From Ovoidimarina sp038744785 (GTDB lineage Bacteria > Pseudomonadota > Alphaproteobacteria > Rhodobacterales > Rhodobacteraceae): 64,000 nucleotides of DNA. Made by a program: the position numbers and the translations under genes. The stretch is from assembly GCA_038744785.1 (NCBI GenBank), contig JBCDLX010000021.1, positions 19,819 through 83,818 of the forward strand, written 5' to 3'. Positions 27,492 through 35,524 of the stretch are shown piece after piece. A model generated the notes under the pieces. That model worked only from the letters and a program-made list of their open reading frames with translations. It was not told the DNA's origin and did not search any database. Numbering within the stretch: the first letter of the stretch is position 1; each line of letters begins with the position of its first letter.

Positions 27492-28001
27492 TTAAACCGT
27501 CCCGACGCGGGCTTCTTTCATCCTGCGACGGACAAACCTCTGGGCCGATCTGTAGTGGCTCGCACCCGCGGCCTCGGCGTAGCGCCCTGTCGTCCACTTT
27601 CCATTTCCACCCGTCATGGGACCACCGTAGAGCCGGGCATCATCCAGTTCGTTCAGTAACGTCATGAGCCTTTTGTGGCGGTCATCCAGAAGCTTGCGCG
27701 CATCCCCCCAGGTCAGCACGGCCTGGTCGGATCGCAGCCGAGTATTCAACGCTTTCACGTCTTGCCAGCTGTATCCTGGCGCAGGCATCCGGACCGGGCG
27801 GCCCGCCTTGCCGTCGGACCACCAGCCAAGGAACAAGTCAATCCAGTAGGCGCGATGCGCAATGACCGCGCAAACGGACCAGCCTTCCGCATCCGGGGCG
27901 TTTGCCAACGGTTCAGGGACTTTGGCCAGGTCTGTCTGAAGCCTGGCGAATGCGTCAGCGCAGGCAGATACCAACTCGTCTTTTGTTTGGGCCGCAGGCA
28001 T
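27492..28001 (-). CDS. ClbS/DfsB-family four-helix bundle protein
   Basis: A 169-residue protein of the DinB-like ClbS/DfsB family (formerly DUF1706). The segments EGWSVCAVIAHRAYWIDLFL, PAPGYSWQDVKALN and YRSAQRFVRRR are typical. ClbS protects colibactin producers by hydrolysing the reactive cyclopropane; most relatives are uncharacterised. Nothing nearby suggests a genotoxin. The preceding 198 bases (27294-27491) hold no recognisable gene. Confidence 0.82.
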   Translation of the reverse strand: MPAAQTKDELVSACADAFARLQTDLAKVPEPLANAPDAEGWSVCAVIAHRAYWIDLFLGWWSDGKAGRPVRMPAPGYSWQDVKALNTRLRSDQAVLTWGDARKLLDDRHKRLMTLLNELDDARLYGGPMTGGNGKWTTGRYAEAAGASHYRSAQRFVRRRMKEARVGTV

Positions 28002-28046
28002 GAACGGACATTAGCCGCTCATAAGCTCCGGCGGCCTTGATCAGGC

Positions 28047-28931
28047 TCAAAGTCCGATCGTCCAAGTCTTCGCCTCTGCCTTCAGGAATTTCAGGAAGGC
28101 CTGCACCTTGGTCGTGCGGTGCAGGTCCACATGCGTCACAAGCCAGAACGGCGCCGACCACTCTTCGCGCGGCGGAAGCACCTCGACGAGGTCGGGACAA
28201 CGGTCGGCGTACCATTTCGACATGAAACCGATCCCAGCCCCGCCTTCGATCGCCTCGCGAAACAGATAGTAATTCTCGCCCCTAAACACGATCTGTTCTG
28301 CGTCTACTTTGGCCCGCAACCAGCGTTCGAAGGGCGCACGGCTGTTTTCGCTGTCACTGCCGACAAAGTCGTGCCCCGCAAAATCATGCTCACCGTCCGG
28401 TTTGCCTTTGCGTCGGATATAGTCTGTTGAAGCGTAAAGACCGATGTCGAGCTTGCCGAAAGGCTGGACGACGTTGTCGGGCTGATCAGGGGCCGAACCG
28501 GCCCGTATTGCGACATGCGCCTCGCCGTATTCCAGCCGGAACACGCGATCGCCGGTCAGATAGCGAATGATCAAATCGGGATGCGCCTGCCGGAACCGGA
28601 TCAGGGTTGGCGCAACCAGTGGCGAGATCGAGGCCAGCGATGTCACCACCAGTTCACCCGAAACATCGTCGCCCCGACCCTTAATCCGACTGACGAGCTG
28701 CGCGATTTGATCGTCGGTGGCCTGGGCCACCTGCAACAGGTCCAGCCCGGCCTCGGTCGCGGTATATCCGCGCGCGTGACGCTGAAAAAGCTTGACCCCA
28801 AGGCGCCCCTCTAGCGCGTCGATATGTCGGATCACCGTCGCATGGTGGACGCCAAGTGTGTCAGCCGCCCCAGAGACAGTGCCCGCGCGCGCGACGTGAT
28901 ACGCGGTGCGGATCTCGTCCCAGTTTTCCAT
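28047..28931 (-). CDS. LysR-family transcriptional regulator
   Basis: A 294-residue LysR regulator with an N-terminal winged helix (IRTAYHVARAGTVSGAADTL, then HHATVIRHIDALEGRLGVKLF) and a substrate-binding domain from about residue 90. It is transcribed divergently from the azoreductase gene with 150 bases between, the classical arrangement for a LysR regulator controlling its neighbour. Confidence 0.93.
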   Translation of the reverse strand: MENWDEIRTAYHVARAGTVSGAADTLGVHHATVIRHIDALEGRLGVKLFQRHARGYTATEAGLDLLQVAQATDDQIAQLVSRIKGRGDDVSGELVVTSLASISPLVAPTLIRFRQAHPDLIIRYLTGDRVFRLEYGEAHVAIRAGSAPDQPDNVVQPFGKLDIGLYASTDYIRRKGKPDGEHDFAGHDFVGSDSENSRAPFERWLRAKVDAEQIVFRGENYYLFREAIEGGAGIGFMSKWYADRCPDLVEVLPPREEWSAPFWLVTHVDLHRTTKVQAFLKFLKAEAKTWTIGL

Positions 28932-29081
28932 GAACGTTCCCCGACATATTGTGCGTTCTCGAACAGATGCTGTGATTATTGCGGAATTGCGTTCGCCAGC
29001 GCAAGAACCATATTGCGAAGTATCAAGATTTCCCGCCGACCGGGATCATCCCTCGAACGTAAAGCCAAAGGACACAGCCCC

Positions 29082-29672
29082 ATGACACAAACTGTTCTTC
29101 GCATCGATTCCTCCGCCCGCAAAAATGGATCTGTATCCCGAGATCTTGCGGCCCGGATCGCCGGTCGGATCGACGGCGCCGAGGTTATCGTCCGCGACCT
29201 CGCAGACACCCCGGTTCCTCAAGTCACCGAAAATTGGGTCAATGCCAACTTCACCCCAGTTGAAGCCCGGTCCGAAGAGCAGGTTCAGACGCTCTCATTC
29301 TCCGACGAATTGATTGGCGAGATTAAAGCCGCCGATACCTTGGTTATTGGGGTGCCGATCTACAACTTCGGCGTTCCGGCTGCGCTTAAAGCGTGGATCG
29401 ACCATATTGCTAGGGCAGGCGTGACGTTCAAATACACCGAGCAAGGTCCAGTCGGGCTTCTCGACGGCAAGCGCGCAATCGTTGTGATCGCGTCGGGCGG
29501 GACGAAATCCGGATCGGAAATCGACTTTGCCACAAACTATGTCCGGCACGTGCTGGGCTTTGTCGGCATACGCGATGTCGAGGTCGTGGCGGCAGATCAA
29601 CTGATGCTGGACGCCGAGACTACGCTTAAATCGGCAAGTGAGCAGGTCGAAGCCCTCGAATTCGCCGCCTGA
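29082..29672 (+). CDS. azoR: FMN-dependent NADH-azoreductase / quinone reductase
   Basis: A flavodoxin-fold oxidoreductase of 196 residues that reduces quinones and azo compounds with NADH. The FMN phosphate loop is RIDSSARKNGSVSR and the second flavin motif GVPIYNFGVPAALKAWID. The ATG at 29082 follows GCCAAAGGAC. Divergence from the LysR gene suggests induction by quinones or electrophiles (inference). Confidence 0.93.
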   Translation: MTQTVLRIDSSARKNGSVSRDLAARIAGRIDGAEVIVRDLADTPVPQVTENWVNANFTPVEARSEEQVQTLSFSDELIGEIKAADTLVIGVPIYNFGVPAALKAWIDHIARAGVTFKYTEQGPVGLLDGKRAIVVIASGGTKSGSEIDFATNYVRHVLGFVGIRDVEVVAADQLMLDAETTLKSASEQVEALEFAA

Positions 29673-29798
29673 ACAAGAGATTGCCGTCCGTCTTCATTCG
29701 CCCCTCTGGTTTGACCAGTAGGGGCGATGATCTGTTGCGCCCCGAAGCCCGCAACTTAGGGCCACAAGACCGCCAACATTTAATGTACTGTCCCGCTC

Positions 29799-30281
29799 AT
29801 GGCGCGCATCGTGCAGGATACCCCGGACGAGATTGTCATCGAAGACCGCCCCTGGCTATTGGGGCTGATCCTTGCGTCCACGACGATTGGGTCCGTTGCG
29901 CTGTTCTTCCACGCCTGGGACAACAGCTTTTGGGGTCTGGGGGCCGTTTCCGCCCTGATGACCCTTGGGACGTTTTACTCGATCAATCTGGTGATCAAGC
30001 TCAGTCGGCTAAGCCTGCACCCCGATGGCCGCGCCGTTCTGTCGGTGCGCGACCACAAGGGGTGGACGGACCGCGAGTTTGTGCCAGGATCCCTGCGCGC
30101 TGGCCTGGAAACGAACCGGATGAGCGACACTGAAACGACGCGAGCCGTCCTGTTGATAGACAGCGCAAGCGGGGTCGAGCGGGTGCCCTTTACTGCATAC
30201 TTTTCATCTTCTTCTTCCGCCGAAGCGGCCGTGCGCCGGATCAACGAATGGCGGCGGAGTGAAACCGCCCGCGTGTTCTGA
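29799..30281 (+). CDS. Membrane protein of unknown function, first of a paralogous pair
   Basis: A 160-residue protein beginning MARIVQDTPDEIVIEDRPWL. Two hydrophobic segments (about 22-40 and 48-66) are followed by a soluble C-terminal domain with LSLHPDGRAVLSVRDHKG and VPGSLRAGLETNR. The next gene has the same plan and matching landmarks. No known family is recognised; the layout of two helices plus a small beta-rich domain recalls PH-like bacterial membrane proteins. Confidence 0.75.
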   Translation: MARIVQDTPDEIVIEDRPWLLGLILASTTIGSVALFFHAWDNSFWGLGAVSALMTLGTFYSINLVIKLSRLSLHPDGRAVLSVRDHKGWTDREFVPGSLRAGLETNRMSDTETTRAVLLIDSASGVERVPFTAYFSSSSSAEAAVRRINEWRRSETARVF

Positions 30282-30288
30282 GGCTGCC

Positions 30289-30762
30289 ATGACCCGCATC
30301 GTCTCGGACGAAGACGGCACAGTTGTCATCGAAGACCGCCCGCTCGCCGCAGCAATTGTGCTGGGCGTGGCGGTTGTGTTCTTTGCCTGGCTTCTGTTTC
30401 AGGCGCTGGGCAAGGCCGACCCTATGCCGGAGCTTGCCATTGCGCTGATCGGCGGCACGGGCTGCTTTGCGGGCTTTAACAGGGTGGTGCGGTTCACCAG
30501 ACTGACCCTTCGTCCCGATGGCCACGCAACGCTGGCAACCCGCACCGTTCGCGGGCAAAAAGTTCGCGATTTCGTCCCCGGCCAGATCAAGGCGGAACTG
30601 CAAACGCAGCGGCGGCGCAGCCTGGTGTCGGCGCGCGCTATATTGGTGATCGACGGAGGCAACGAAGTCGAGCATCTGCCCCTCAGCCCCCGCAACGGTC
30701 CGGTAGAAGACATCAAGGGGATCGTTGCGCGCATCAATGACTGGCGACGCACCACGACTTGA
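30289..30762 (+). CDS. Membrane protein of unknown function, second of a paralogous pair
   Basis: A 157-residue paralogue of the preceding protein. It shares the N-terminal pattern (MTRIVSDEDGTVVIEDRPLA), two membrane segments, LTLRPDGHATLATRTVRG, and FVPGQIKAELQTQRR. It starts seven bases after its neighbour's stop, so the two are an operon, probably after tandem duplication, and may form a hetero-oligomer. A longer start at 30259 would overlap the first gene and is not supported. Confidence 0.75.
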   Translation: MTRIVSDEDGTVVIEDRPLAAAIVLGVAVVFFAWLLFQALGKADPMPELAIALIGGTGCFAGFNRVVRFTRLTLRPDGHATLATRTVRGQKVRDFVPGQIKAELQTQRRRSLVSARAILVIDGGNEVEHLPLSPRNGPVEDIKGIVARINDWRRTTT

Positions 30763-30798
30763 CTCTGGGCCGTCCAAGCGTCTAGACGACCGCTCACT

Positions 30799-30872
30799 CC
30801 GGAAGTGACGAACTTCCGGTCCCCGGCGTGAACGGGGATCGCCCCCCACCAGCGAGTTTCGCCCGTGGGGGC
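30799..30872 (+). promoter_or_regulatory. Structured region before ffh: three consecutive stem-loops
   Basis: Three hairpins follow one another in the 174-base gap before ffh. Stem A is CCGGAAGT/ACTTCCGG (30799-30806, 30812-30819), perfect, with a five-base loop. Stem B is TCCCCG/CGGGGA (30820-30825, 30833-30838). Stem C is CCCCCAC/GTGGGGG (30843-30849, 30865-30871) with an inner GCGA-GTT-TCGC helix (30852-30862). No T-tract follows, so a simple terminator is unlikely. It may be a structured 5' leader or an mRNA 3' end of the upstream pair. It is not the SRP RNA, whose conserved apical loop sequence is absent. Confidence 0.45.
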
Positions 30873-30936
30873 GCTTGGCGTTATCCGCGTCCGACCCCAT
30901 GTCGGACAAATCGAAACCGGCGAAAGGAGCCGAGAC

Positions 30937-32436
30937 ATGTTTGAAAATCTCTCCGAACGTCTCTCTGGCGTTTTCGACCGGCTGACCAAGCAAGGCGCGT
31001 TGTCGGAAGACGACGTGAAGACCGCGCTGCGCGAGGTGCGGGTGGCGTTGCTGGAAGCCGACGTTTCGCTGCCGGTGGCGCGTGACTTTGTCAAGGCGGT
31101 TCAAGACAAGGCCACGGGTCAAGCCGTTACAAAATCGGTCACGCCGGGTCAGCAAGTGGTCAAGATCGTACATGACGAACTTGTGCACGTCCTGGCCGGG
31201 GATAACGCGGAACCGGGCGAACTGAAGGTCGACAACCCGCCAGCGCCGATTCTGATGGTCGGACTGCAGGGCGGCGGTAAGACGACAACGACCGCAAAGC
31301 TAGCAAAGCGTTTAACCGAAAAGAACGGCAAGCGCGTTTTGATGGCGTCTTTGGACACCAACCGTCCCGCGGCGATGGAACAGCTTGCGATCCTCGGCAC
31401 CCAGATTGGCGTCGATACGTTGCCGATCGTGCCTGGACAGACCCCTGTCGACATTGCCAAACGCGCCAAGCAACAGGCCACGCTCGGTGGTTACGACGTC
31501 TATATGCTCGACACAGCGGGGCGTTTGTCGATTGACGACGAGCTTATGACGCAGGTCGAGCAGGTGCGCGACGTTGCAACGCCGCGCGAGACGCTGTTGG
31601 TCGTCGACGGGCTGACCGGTCAGGACGCAGTGCACACCGCCGAAAACTTTGATGAGCGCATCGGCATCTCGGGCGTCGTTCTGACCCGGATGGATGGCGA
31701 CGGGCGCGGCGGCGCGGCGCTTTCGATGCGAGCCGTGACCGGCAAGCCGATAAAATTTGTCGGCCTTGGCGAAAAGATGGACGCGCTTGAGACCTTCGAG
31801 CCGGACCGCATCGCCGGCCGTATCCTTGGCATGGGCGACATCGTTGCCCTGGTCGAAAAGGCACAGGAAACCATCGAGGCCGAGCAGGCCGAGCGCATGA
31901 TGAAGCGCTTCCAGAAAGGTCAGTTCAACATGAACGACCTGCGCAATCAGCTTGACCAGATGCTGAAGATGGGTGGAATGGAAGGGATCATGGGCATGAT
32001 GCCTGGTATGGGCAAGATGAAGTCACAGATGGCCGACGCGGGCTTTGACGACAAGATCATCCGCCGCCAGATCGCTTTGATCCAGTCTATGACCAAGAAA
32101 GAGCGCGCGAACCCCGGCCTTCTGCAGGCCAGCCGCAAAAAGCGGATCGCGGCCGGCGCCGGGCTTGAGGTTCAGGAACTGAACCGTCTTCTCAAAATGC
32201 ATCGGCAGATGTCCGACATGATGAAGAAGCTTGGTAAGGGCGGCAAGAAGGGCATGATGCGCCAGCTTGGCGGGCTTCTGGGCAAGGGCGGGATGCCTGG
32301 CGGCGGCGCGATGCCAAGCCAAGCCGAGATCGAGGCGGCGCAAAAGCAGCTTGGCGGCTTGCCAGGCGGTCTTCCGGGACTGGGTGGCGGGGCAGCCCTG
32401 CCACCGGGCCTGTCGGGGTTCGGGAAAAAGAAGTAG
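30937..32436 (+). CDS. ffh: Signal recognition particle protein Ffh
   Basis: GTPase that binds signal sequences and 4.5S RNA to target membrane proteins. The 499-residue protein has the N domain, then the G domain with P-loop GLQGGGKTTTTAKLAKRL, DTNRPAAMEQL, DTAGRL and TRMDGDGRGGAALS. The Met-rich M domain (about 300-440) follows. The C-terminal tail is Gly/Met-rich (GGLPGGLPGLGGG region), longer than in E. coli and typical of alphaproteobacteria. The ATG at 30937 follows GAAAGGAG. Confidence 0.97.
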   Translation: MFENLSERLSGVFDRLTKQGALSEDDVKTALREVRVALLEADVSLPVARDFVKAVQDKATGQAVTKSVTPGQQVVKIVHDELVHVLAGDNAEPGELKVDNPPAPILMVGLQGGGKTTTTAKLAKRLTEKNGKRVLMASLDTNRPAAMEQLAILGTQIGVDTLPIVPGQTPVDIAKRAKQQATLGGYDVYMLDTAGRLSIDDELMTQVEQVRDVATPRETLLVVDGLTGQDAVHTAENFDERIGISGVVLTRMDGDGRGGAALSMRAVTGKPIKFVGLGEKMDALETFEPDRIAGRILGMGDIVALVEKAQETIEAEQAERMMKRFQKGQFNMNDLRNQLDQMLKMGGMEGIMGMMPGMGKMKSQMADAGFDDKIIRRQIALIQSMTKKERANPGLLQASRKKRIAAGAGLEVQELNRLLKMHRQMSDMMKKLGKGGKKGMMRQLGGLLGKGGMPGGGAMPSQAEIEAAQKQLGGLPGGLPGLGGGAALPPGLSGFGKKK

Positions 32437-32448
32437 CGACGCAACCAG

Positions 32449-32991
32449 ATGATCGAACCCTGCCAAACCACGCGGATAGAGATCCCGACGTTCGAAGAAG
32501 GTCGGCTGCGTTTCCGCGCCCCTGCATTTTCGGATTTCGAGATCTACGCGGAATTCCGCGCTTCACCTCGCTCGGTGGGCGTGGGAGGACCCTACACCCG
32601 CGGCAGTGCGTTTCAGGCGCTCGCAGCACTCATCGGACATTGGCACTTGCGGGGCTATGGCCGCTGGATGGTTGAAGACCGCGAAACCGGCGCGCCGCTT
32701 GGGATCGTCGGACCGATGCAGCCCGATGGATGGCCAGAGCCCGAGATTGCCTGGTCAGTCTTTGAGGCCGCCGAGGGCCGCGGCATCGCCTATGAGGCCG
32801 CCCTGTTTTCGCGCCGCTACGTCTATGATGTTCTGGGCTGGACCACCGTGATCAGTTGCTCAATGCCGGAAAACGCGCGTTCAATCGCGCTCGCCCAGCG
32901 CCTTGGGGCGACGTACGAACATACAATCCAGAATGAGGATTACGGCACGCTCGAGGTTTGGCGTCACCCCGGTCCAGAGGTGGCGGCATGA
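32449..32991 (+). CDS. GNAT-family acetyltransferase (first of three)
   Basis: A 180-residue GNAT of the RimJ/RimL type, with ETxRLRFRAP-like start (FEEGRLRFRAPAFSDFEIYA), EIAWSVFEAAEGRGIAYEA and a C-terminal ENARSIALAQRLGATYEHT that close the acetyl-CoA site. Target is unknown. It starts 12 bases after ffh and overlaps the next GNAT by four bases. Confidence 0.88.
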   Translation: MIEPCQTTRIEIPTFEEGRLRFRAPAFSDFEIYAEFRASPRSVGVGGPYTRGSAFQALAALIGHWHLRGYGRWMVEDRETGAPLGIVGPMQPDGWPEPEIAWSVFEAAEGRGIAYEAALFSRRYVYDVLGWTTVISCSMPENARSIALAQRLGATYEHTIQNEDYGTLEVWRHPGPEVAA

Positions 32992-33527
32992 CCCCCGTTC
33001 TTGCCGGCACGCCCACGCTGGAGACCGAGCGCATCCTTCTTCGAGGACCTGAAGGTGCCGATTGGGAAGGCTGGGCCGAACTCGCCTGTTCTGACCGTGC
33101 GGCTTACATTGGCGGGCCTTACACGCGTCCGTTGGCTTTCCGCGCTTGGGGCCATGTGATCGGGCACTGGATCATACGCGGGTTCGGCAGCTTCACGTGT
33201 GTCGACAAAGCGACCGGAAAAGCCTTTGGCCATGTTGGACCCTGGTATCCGGACGGTCGACCTGAGAAAGAGCTGGGCTGGACGATCTGGGACCCGCACT
33301 ATGAAGGCAAAGGGTATGCCTTCGAGGCGGTGACGCGGGTGCGCGACCACGCGTATCGAGAGTTGGGCTGGACCACGGCAGTGTCCTATATCGACGCGCC
33401 GAACACAAGATCCATCGCGCTTGCGTCACGCCTTGGCGCGGTACTGGACGAAGGCGCCGAGACACTCGACAAGGACGATCCGCCGGTTCTTGTTTACCGG
33501 CACCCCGGACCGGAGGACATTCTTTGA
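32988..33527 (+). CDS. GNAT-family acetyltransferase (second of three)
   Basis: A 179-residue paralogue of its neighbours: ETERILLRGPEGADWEGWAE, ELGWTIWDPHYEGKGYAFEA, and PNTRSIALASRLGAVLDEG. It shares a GGPYTRP motif with the first copy. The ATG at 32988 overlaps the previous stop (ATGA), favoured over the GTG/TTG-like earlier codons. The next gene overlaps its stop through a TTGA. Confidence 0.88.
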   Translation: MTPVLAGTPTLETERILLRGPEGADWEGWAELACSDRAAYIGGPYTRPLAFRAWGHVIGHWIIRGFGSFTCVDKATGKAFGHVGPWYPDGRPEKELGWTIWDPHYEGKGYAFEAVTRVRDHAYRELGWTTAVSYIDAPNTRSIALASRLGAVLDEGAETLDKDDPPVLVYRHPGPEDIL

Positions 33528-34111
33528 CCCTCCCCCATGAGCGCCCCACCGCTTCGGCTGAAGCCGCGGCGCTTGCGTCGCGTATTGCCGATCTGATCCC
33601 GGTAATCGAAACCGAACGCTGCCGTTTGCGCGCACCTCAGATCGAAGACTTTCCGGCCCATGCCGAGATTGCTTGTTCAGAGCGCGGGCTGGGTATTGGC
33701 GGACCGATGAACCGTGAAGCAGCTTGGGCAGACTTTGTCCAGCTTTGTGCCACATGGCTTTTGCGGGGGCACGGGGCGTGGACGGTTGAAGACCGAACCA
33801 CGCGCGAGGTTCTGGGCTTTGTCGCGATCGGTTTCGAACCGGGCGACCTGGAACCGGAACTTGGATACATGTTTCGCGAGACGGCGGAAGGCCGTGGACT
33901 TGCATCCGAGGCCGTGGCCGCCGCCCGCGACCATGGGTTCGGCGCTCTGCACCTACCTACGCTAGTCAGCTATGTCGACGACTTCAACACACGGTCCCGA
34001 AGGCTTGCCGAACGTCTTGGTGCGGCCCGCGACACCGCGGGCGAAGCCCAACTGCCAGGTCCCGGCAAGACCCACATCTATCGACATCCAGCGCCGGAGG
34101 CCCGCTCATGA
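33524..34111 (+). CDS. GNAT-family acetyltransferase (third of three)
   Basis: A 195-residue third paralogue: VIETERCRLRAPQIEDFPAH, ELGYMFRETAEGRGLASEA and FNTRSRRLAERLGAARDTA. The apparent start is TTG at 33524, overlapping the previous stop. A GTG or ATG further in is less well placed. The 4-base overlap with the chorismate mutase gene continues the coupled chain. Confidence 0.85.
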   Translation: MTLPHERPTASAEAAALASRIADLIPVIETERCRLRAPQIEDFPAHAEIACSERGLGIGGPMNREAAWADFVQLCATWLLRGHGAWTVEDRTTREVLGFVAIGFEPGDLEPELGYMFRETAEGRGLASEAVAAARDHGFGALHLPTLVSYVDDFNTRSRRLAERLGAARDTAGEAQLPGPGKTHIYRHPAPEARS

Positions 34112-34416
34112 CCGATGCAACGACCCGCGCGGCCGACCTTTTGGCTGTCCACCGCGCCTCGATCGACCGGTTGGATGCGATCCTGGTCTATACCCTTGCC
34201 GAACGGTTCCAGCACACCCAGGCTGTAGGCAGGCTAAAGGCGACACATGACCTTCCCCCGTCCGATCCGGCCCGCGAGGCCGCACAGATTGCACGTCTCG
34301 AAGACCTTGCGACCCGGGCCGATCTAGACCCGGAGTTCGCAAAGAAGTTCCTGCGATTCATTATCCAGGAAGTGATCCAACACCATGAAACCATTGCACA
34401 AATACAAGAGGACTGA
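34108..34416 (+). CDS. Chorismate mutase, AroQ type
   Basis: Converts chorismate to prephenate for phenylalanine and tyrosine. The 102-residue all-helical protein has the AroQ pattern: the N-terminal helix with SIDRLDAILVYTLAERF, a Lys in VGRLKATHDLPPSD, and the C-terminal helix with EVIQHHETIAQ. It overlaps the third GNAT by four bases and ends three bases before rpsP, an order commonly seen in Rhodobacteraceae. Confidence 0.9.
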   Translation: MTDATTRAADLLAVHRASIDRLDAILVYTLAERFQHTQAVGRLKATHDLPPSDPAREAAQIARLEDLATRADLDPEFAKKFLRFIIQEVIQHHETIAQIQED

Positions 34417-34419
34417 ACT

Positions 34420-34827
34420 ATGGCTATGAAAATTCGGCTTGCACGCGGCGGGTCCAAAAAGCGCCCCTTCTATTCGATCGTGGCAGCAGATTCGCGGATG
34501 CCCCGCGATGGCCGCTTCATCGAGAAGCTCGGCACTTACAATCCGCTGCTGCCGAAGGATTCCGAAGAGCGCGTGAAGATGAACATGGAGCGCGTCGAAT
34601 ACTGGTTGGGCCAGGGCGCTCAGCCCACAGACCGGATTGCGCGCATGCTTGAGGCCGCCGGTGTCCGCGAAAAGACCGAGCGGAACAACCCCAACAAGGC
34701 AAAGCCCGGCCTGAAGGCGCAGGAGCGCGCCGAGGAGAAGGCAGCAAAAGCCGCCGAGGCAGAGGCAGCGCCCGCCGAAGCAGAGGCTCCTGCCGAGGAA
34801 GCGACCGAAGAACAGGCCGCAGAGTAA
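34420..34827 (+). CDS. rpsP: 30S ribosomal protein S16
   Basis: A 135-residue S16. The core (KIRLARGGSKKRPFYSIVAA, then GRFIEKLGTYNPLLP) covers about 80 residues. The remainder is an Ala/Glu-rich tail (AAEAEAAPAEAEAPAEE region), a known feature of alphaproteobacterial S16. It starts three bases after chorismate mutase. Confidence 0.97.
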   Translation: MAMKIRLARGGSKKRPFYSIVAADSRMPRDGRFIEKLGTYNPLLPKDSEERVKMNMERVEYWLGQGAQPTDRIARMLEAAGVREKTERNNPNKAKPGLKAQERAEEKAAKAAEAEAAPAEAEAPAEEATEEQAAE

Positions 34828-34841
34828 CGCTGCACCCCGCC

Positions 34842-35015
34842 GTGATCCCCGGCCTTGGATATCTCGGCCTGATTTTCCGGCGCCCGGTGACGCTGTTGCT
34901 TTGCGGCGTTGCCTTCTGGGCGGGCACCGAGATTCAGCATGCCGCGCTAAAGGCCCGCTGTCTTGACGCTGGCGGGACCTTTGATGTGCGCGGCATCTGC
35001 CGGGGTGTGCCATGA
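34842..35015 (+). CDS. Small membrane-anchored protein between rpsP and rimM
   Basis: A 57-residue ORF starts at GTG 34842 and ends in a TGA that overlaps the rimM ATG (ATGA). It has one hydrophobic segment (PVTLLLCGVAFWAGTE), then a small soluble tail with two Cys residues (KARCLDAGG and RGICRGVP) that could form a disulfide outside the membrane. Its tight fit between rpsP and rimM and its sensible composition suggest it is real; I recognise no function. Confidence 0.7.
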   Translation: MIPGLGYLGLIFRRPVTLLLCGVAFWAGTEIQHAALKARCLDAGGTFDVRGICRGVP

Positions 35016-35524
35016 GTGCGCGGGTTTGTGTCGGTGCCGTCGCGGGAGCCTATGGTGTCCGGGGCGAGGTGCGGCTGAAAAGCTTCTGCGCCGACCCCGA
35101 CGACATCGCGACCTACGGCGCGCTCGTCACCGAGGACGGAACCCGGTCGTTCGATGTGCGGCTCATGGGCCAGATCAAGAACGGCTTCGCCGCCCGGCTG
35201 ACGGGCATCGGGACCAAAGAGCAAGCCGATGCGCTGAAAGGCGTGCGGCTTTATGTCGATCGTGACCGGCTGCCGGAACCGGAAGAAGACGAGTATTACC
35301 ATGCCGACCTGATTGGCATGGTCGTCGCAGATACCGGTGGCACGGTTCTGGGCCGCGTGCGCGCGGTCTTGAACCACGGTGCCGGCGACCTTCTGGAAAT
35401 CACAGGACCCGACCTGAAAACCCCGGTCCTTCTGCCTTTCACGAAGGAGGCCGTGCCAACCGTCGATCTGACGGGCCGGCGCCTTGTGGCGGACCCGCCG
35501 GACGGGGTGTTTTGGGATGACTGA
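35012..35524 (+). CDS. rimM: Ribosome maturation factor RimM
   Basis: Assists assembly of the 30S head by binding S19. In 170 residues it has the N-terminal RimM barrel (VCVGAVAGAYGVRGEVRLKS) and a C-terminal PRC barrel (EYYHADLIGMVVADTGG, then LLPFTKEAVPTVDL). It overlaps the upstream small ORF by four bases and trmD by eight. Confidence 0.96.
   Translation: MSARVCVGAVAGAYGVRGEVRLKSFCADPDDIATYGALVTEDGTRSFDVRLMGQIKNGFAARLTGIGTKEQADALKGVRLYVDRDRLPEPEEDEYYHADLIGMVVADTGGTVLGRVRAVLNHGAGDLLEITGPDLKTPVLLPFTKEAVPTVDLTGRRLVADPPDGVFWDD

Noticed and set aside
30763..30936. SRP (4.5S) RNA gene next to ffh
   Set aside because: Hairpins are present but the conserved SRP apical sequence with its GGAA-type loop and flanking asymmetric loop is absent.
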